Notes under the pieces: model-generated
Database searches by the model: none
What the model was told of the DNA's origin: nothing
The model's input: only the letters and a program-made list of their open reading frames with translations
Program-made: the position numbers and the translations under genes
DNA from: an uncultured Gemmatimonadota bacterium
GTDB lineage: Bacteria; Gemmatimonadota; Gemmatimonadetes; Gemmatimonadales; Gemmatimonadaceae
Length of the DNA: 15,290 nt
Assembly (NCBI GenBank): GCA_946479015.1
Contig: CAMLEQ010000037.1
Span: forward strand, 1-15,290
Direction of reading: 5' to 3'
Part shown: positions 14,189 through 15,290 of the stretch, piece after piece
Position numbering within the stretch: the stretch's first letter is position 1
How the letters are laid out: each line of letters begins with the position of its first letter

Positions 14189-15290
14189 TCGCCGCCACCG
14201 TGCACGCGCAGAACGTGAACGCCTCGCCACCGGGATCGGCGGCCGGTACCACGGCGCAGAGCGTGGCGCCCCACGCCCCGCGCGCGCCGCTGGATCGCCC
14301 GATCACCCTGGAGCTGCACGACGTCCCGCTGCGCCGCGCGCTGCGCGCCATCGCCGCCGCCGGCGACGTCCGACTGGTGTACAGCGACCGCCTGGTGCCG
14401 CTCGACCGGCGGGTCTCGGTGCGCGTCGTGCGCGGCACGGTGCGCCAGGCGCTCGCGCTGGCGCTCGATGGCACCACGGTGGAGGCGCGCGAGACGGAGG
14501 CCGGCGGGATCGTGCTCGAGCCGCGGCCACGCTCCGCCGTCCCCGCCGACACCGGATACGGCGTGCTGTACGGCGAGGTGATCGATTCGGCGACCACGCA
14601 CCCGCTCGCCGGCGTGCAGGTGAGCCTGCGCGGCACGGCGCTCCGCACCATCACGAACGACAGCGGCTACTACTACTTCCGGCGCGTACCCTTCGGACCG
14701 CAGATCGTCGTCGCGCGACTCATCGGCTACGAGCCCATCGAGCACGTGGTGGTCGTGTCGGACAAGGAGTTCACGATATTCGACATCCGCATGCAGGCGC
14801 ACGTGGAGCGGATGCAGCAGGTGATCGTCACCGCCACCGGCCCGCAGCGGCGCCTGGAGGTGGGCAACGACATCACCACCATCGACGTGGACTCGGTGAT
14901 GGCCGCCGCGCCGGTGCGGAGCGTGACCGAGCTGCTGGAGACGCGTGTGCCGGGGCTCGATGTGCAGCACACCTCGGGGGCGCCGGGGGATCCGGCGCGG
15001 CTCCGCCTGCGCGGGATCAGCAGCATCAACCGGAACAACGATCCCATCGTGGTGATCGACGGCGTCCGGATGGACATCTCCGAGTCGGGAAGCGAGAATC
15101 TCGCGCCGTCGGCCGGCATCACGACCAACGGAAGCCAACTGTACCTCGCGCCGTCGCGACTCGACCAGATCGACCCGAACAGCATCGAGACGATCGAGGT
15201 GTTCAAGGGGCCGAGCGCGGCGGCGATGTACGGGCCGGACGCGGCGAACGGCGTGATCGTGATCACCACCAAGCGCGCGCGCCCGGGTCC
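14134..15290 (+). CDS. SusC/RagA-like TonB-dependent receptor with STN domain, N-terminal part
   Basis: The gene runs off the window end; 385 codons are present without a stop. The ATG at 14134 follows a strong Shine-Dalgarno GGAGG (14120-14124). A signal peptide covers about residues 1-26 (CVIALLSLIAATVHAQ). An STN secretin/TonB short domain lies at about 55-115 (ITLELHDVPLRRALRAIAAAGDVRLVYSDRLV). A carboxypeptidase-regulatory-like beta-sandwich is at about 146-215 (GEVIDSATTHPLAGVQVSLRGT...DSGYYYFRRVPFG). The TonB plug domain begins near 230, with VIVTATG, the SusC-type LRLRGISSINRNNDPIVVIDGV, and IETIEVFKGPSAAAMYGPDAANGVIVITTK. It should import a substrate across the outer membrane with TonB energy. 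The STN domain is the part that touches FecR in FecA-type systems, so it probably also signals to the upstream sigma/FecR pair. The barrel, and any SusD partner, are outside the window. Confidence 0.93.
   Translation, partial: MRAPHAIARPCVIALLSLIAATVHAQNVNASPPGSAAGTTAQSVAPHAPRAPLDRPITLELHDVPLRRALRAIAAAGDVRLVYSDRLVPLDRRVSVRVVRGTVRQALALALDGTTVEARETEAGGIVLEPRPRSAVPADTGYGVLYGEVIDSATTHPLAGVQVSLRGTALRTITNDSGYYYFRRVPFGPQIVVARLIGYEPIEHVVVVSDKEFTIFDIRMQAHVERMQQVIVTATGPQRRLEVGNDITTIDVDSVMAAAPVRSVTELLETRVPGLDVQHTSGAPGDPARLRLRGISSINRNNDPIVVIDGVRMDISESGSENLAPSAGITTNGSQLYLAPSRLDQIDPNSIETIEVFKGPSAAAMYGPDAANGVIVITTKRARPG

Overview
The window is a GC-rich chromosomal segment, probably from a Gemmatimonadota-like bacterium. 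This is inferred from the combination of a DUF5916/CBM9-like outer-membrane protein, a SusC/RagA-type TonB-dependent receptor with an STN domain, an ECF sigma/FecR pair and a very high GC content. Related Gram-negatives of the Bacteroidota-like type cannot be excluded. No mobile element, CRISPR array, tRNA or rRNA was seen.

Layout. (1) 1-3317, plus strand: the 3' end of a probable homoserine kinase (thrB), a hairpin, a monofunctional aspartokinase with a two-ACT-domain tail (lysC type), and a soluble phosphodiesterase/nucleotide-pyrophosphatase-family protein closed by a strong hairpin. The first two genes are aspartate-family amino-acid biosynthesis. (2) 3631-7902, plus strand: a compact biotin operon bioF-bioA-bioD-bioB. 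Each junction overlaps by 4 to 7 nt, so translation is probably coupled. It covers the four late steps from pimeloyl thioester to biotin; pimeloyl-forming genes (bioC/bioH) and birA are not in the window. (3) 7903 to about 8190: a low-complexity zone between convergent genes. It holds heptamer repeats, a composite inverted repeat, a GC hairpin and G9/G10 runs, and it runs into the 3' end of the next gene. (4) 8079-11693: a GntR/FCD regulator (minus strand) divergent from a 902-aa DUF5916-type outer-membrane protein (plus strand). A 24-bp perfect palindrome ends exactly at the start codon of the outer-membrane gene and overlaps a plausible -10 box; this is the most interesting regulatory feature here. 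(5) 11745-12210: a gene-free stretch with a 17-nt direct repeat. (6) 12211-15290, plus strand: an ECF sigma factor, a FecR-type anti-sigma factor and the 5' part of a SusC-like receptor with an N-terminal STN domain, i.e. a cell-surface signalling and uptake locus. The receptor is cut by the window end.

How the genes may work together: regions 1 and 2 are housekeeping biosynthesis. Region 4 looks like a ligand-responsive regulator next to its probable target at the outer membrane. Region 6 should follow the FecA-FecR-FecI logic: substrate binding by the receptor is passed through its periplasmic STN domain to FecR, which releases the sigma factor. The regulated substrates cannot be read from the sequence.
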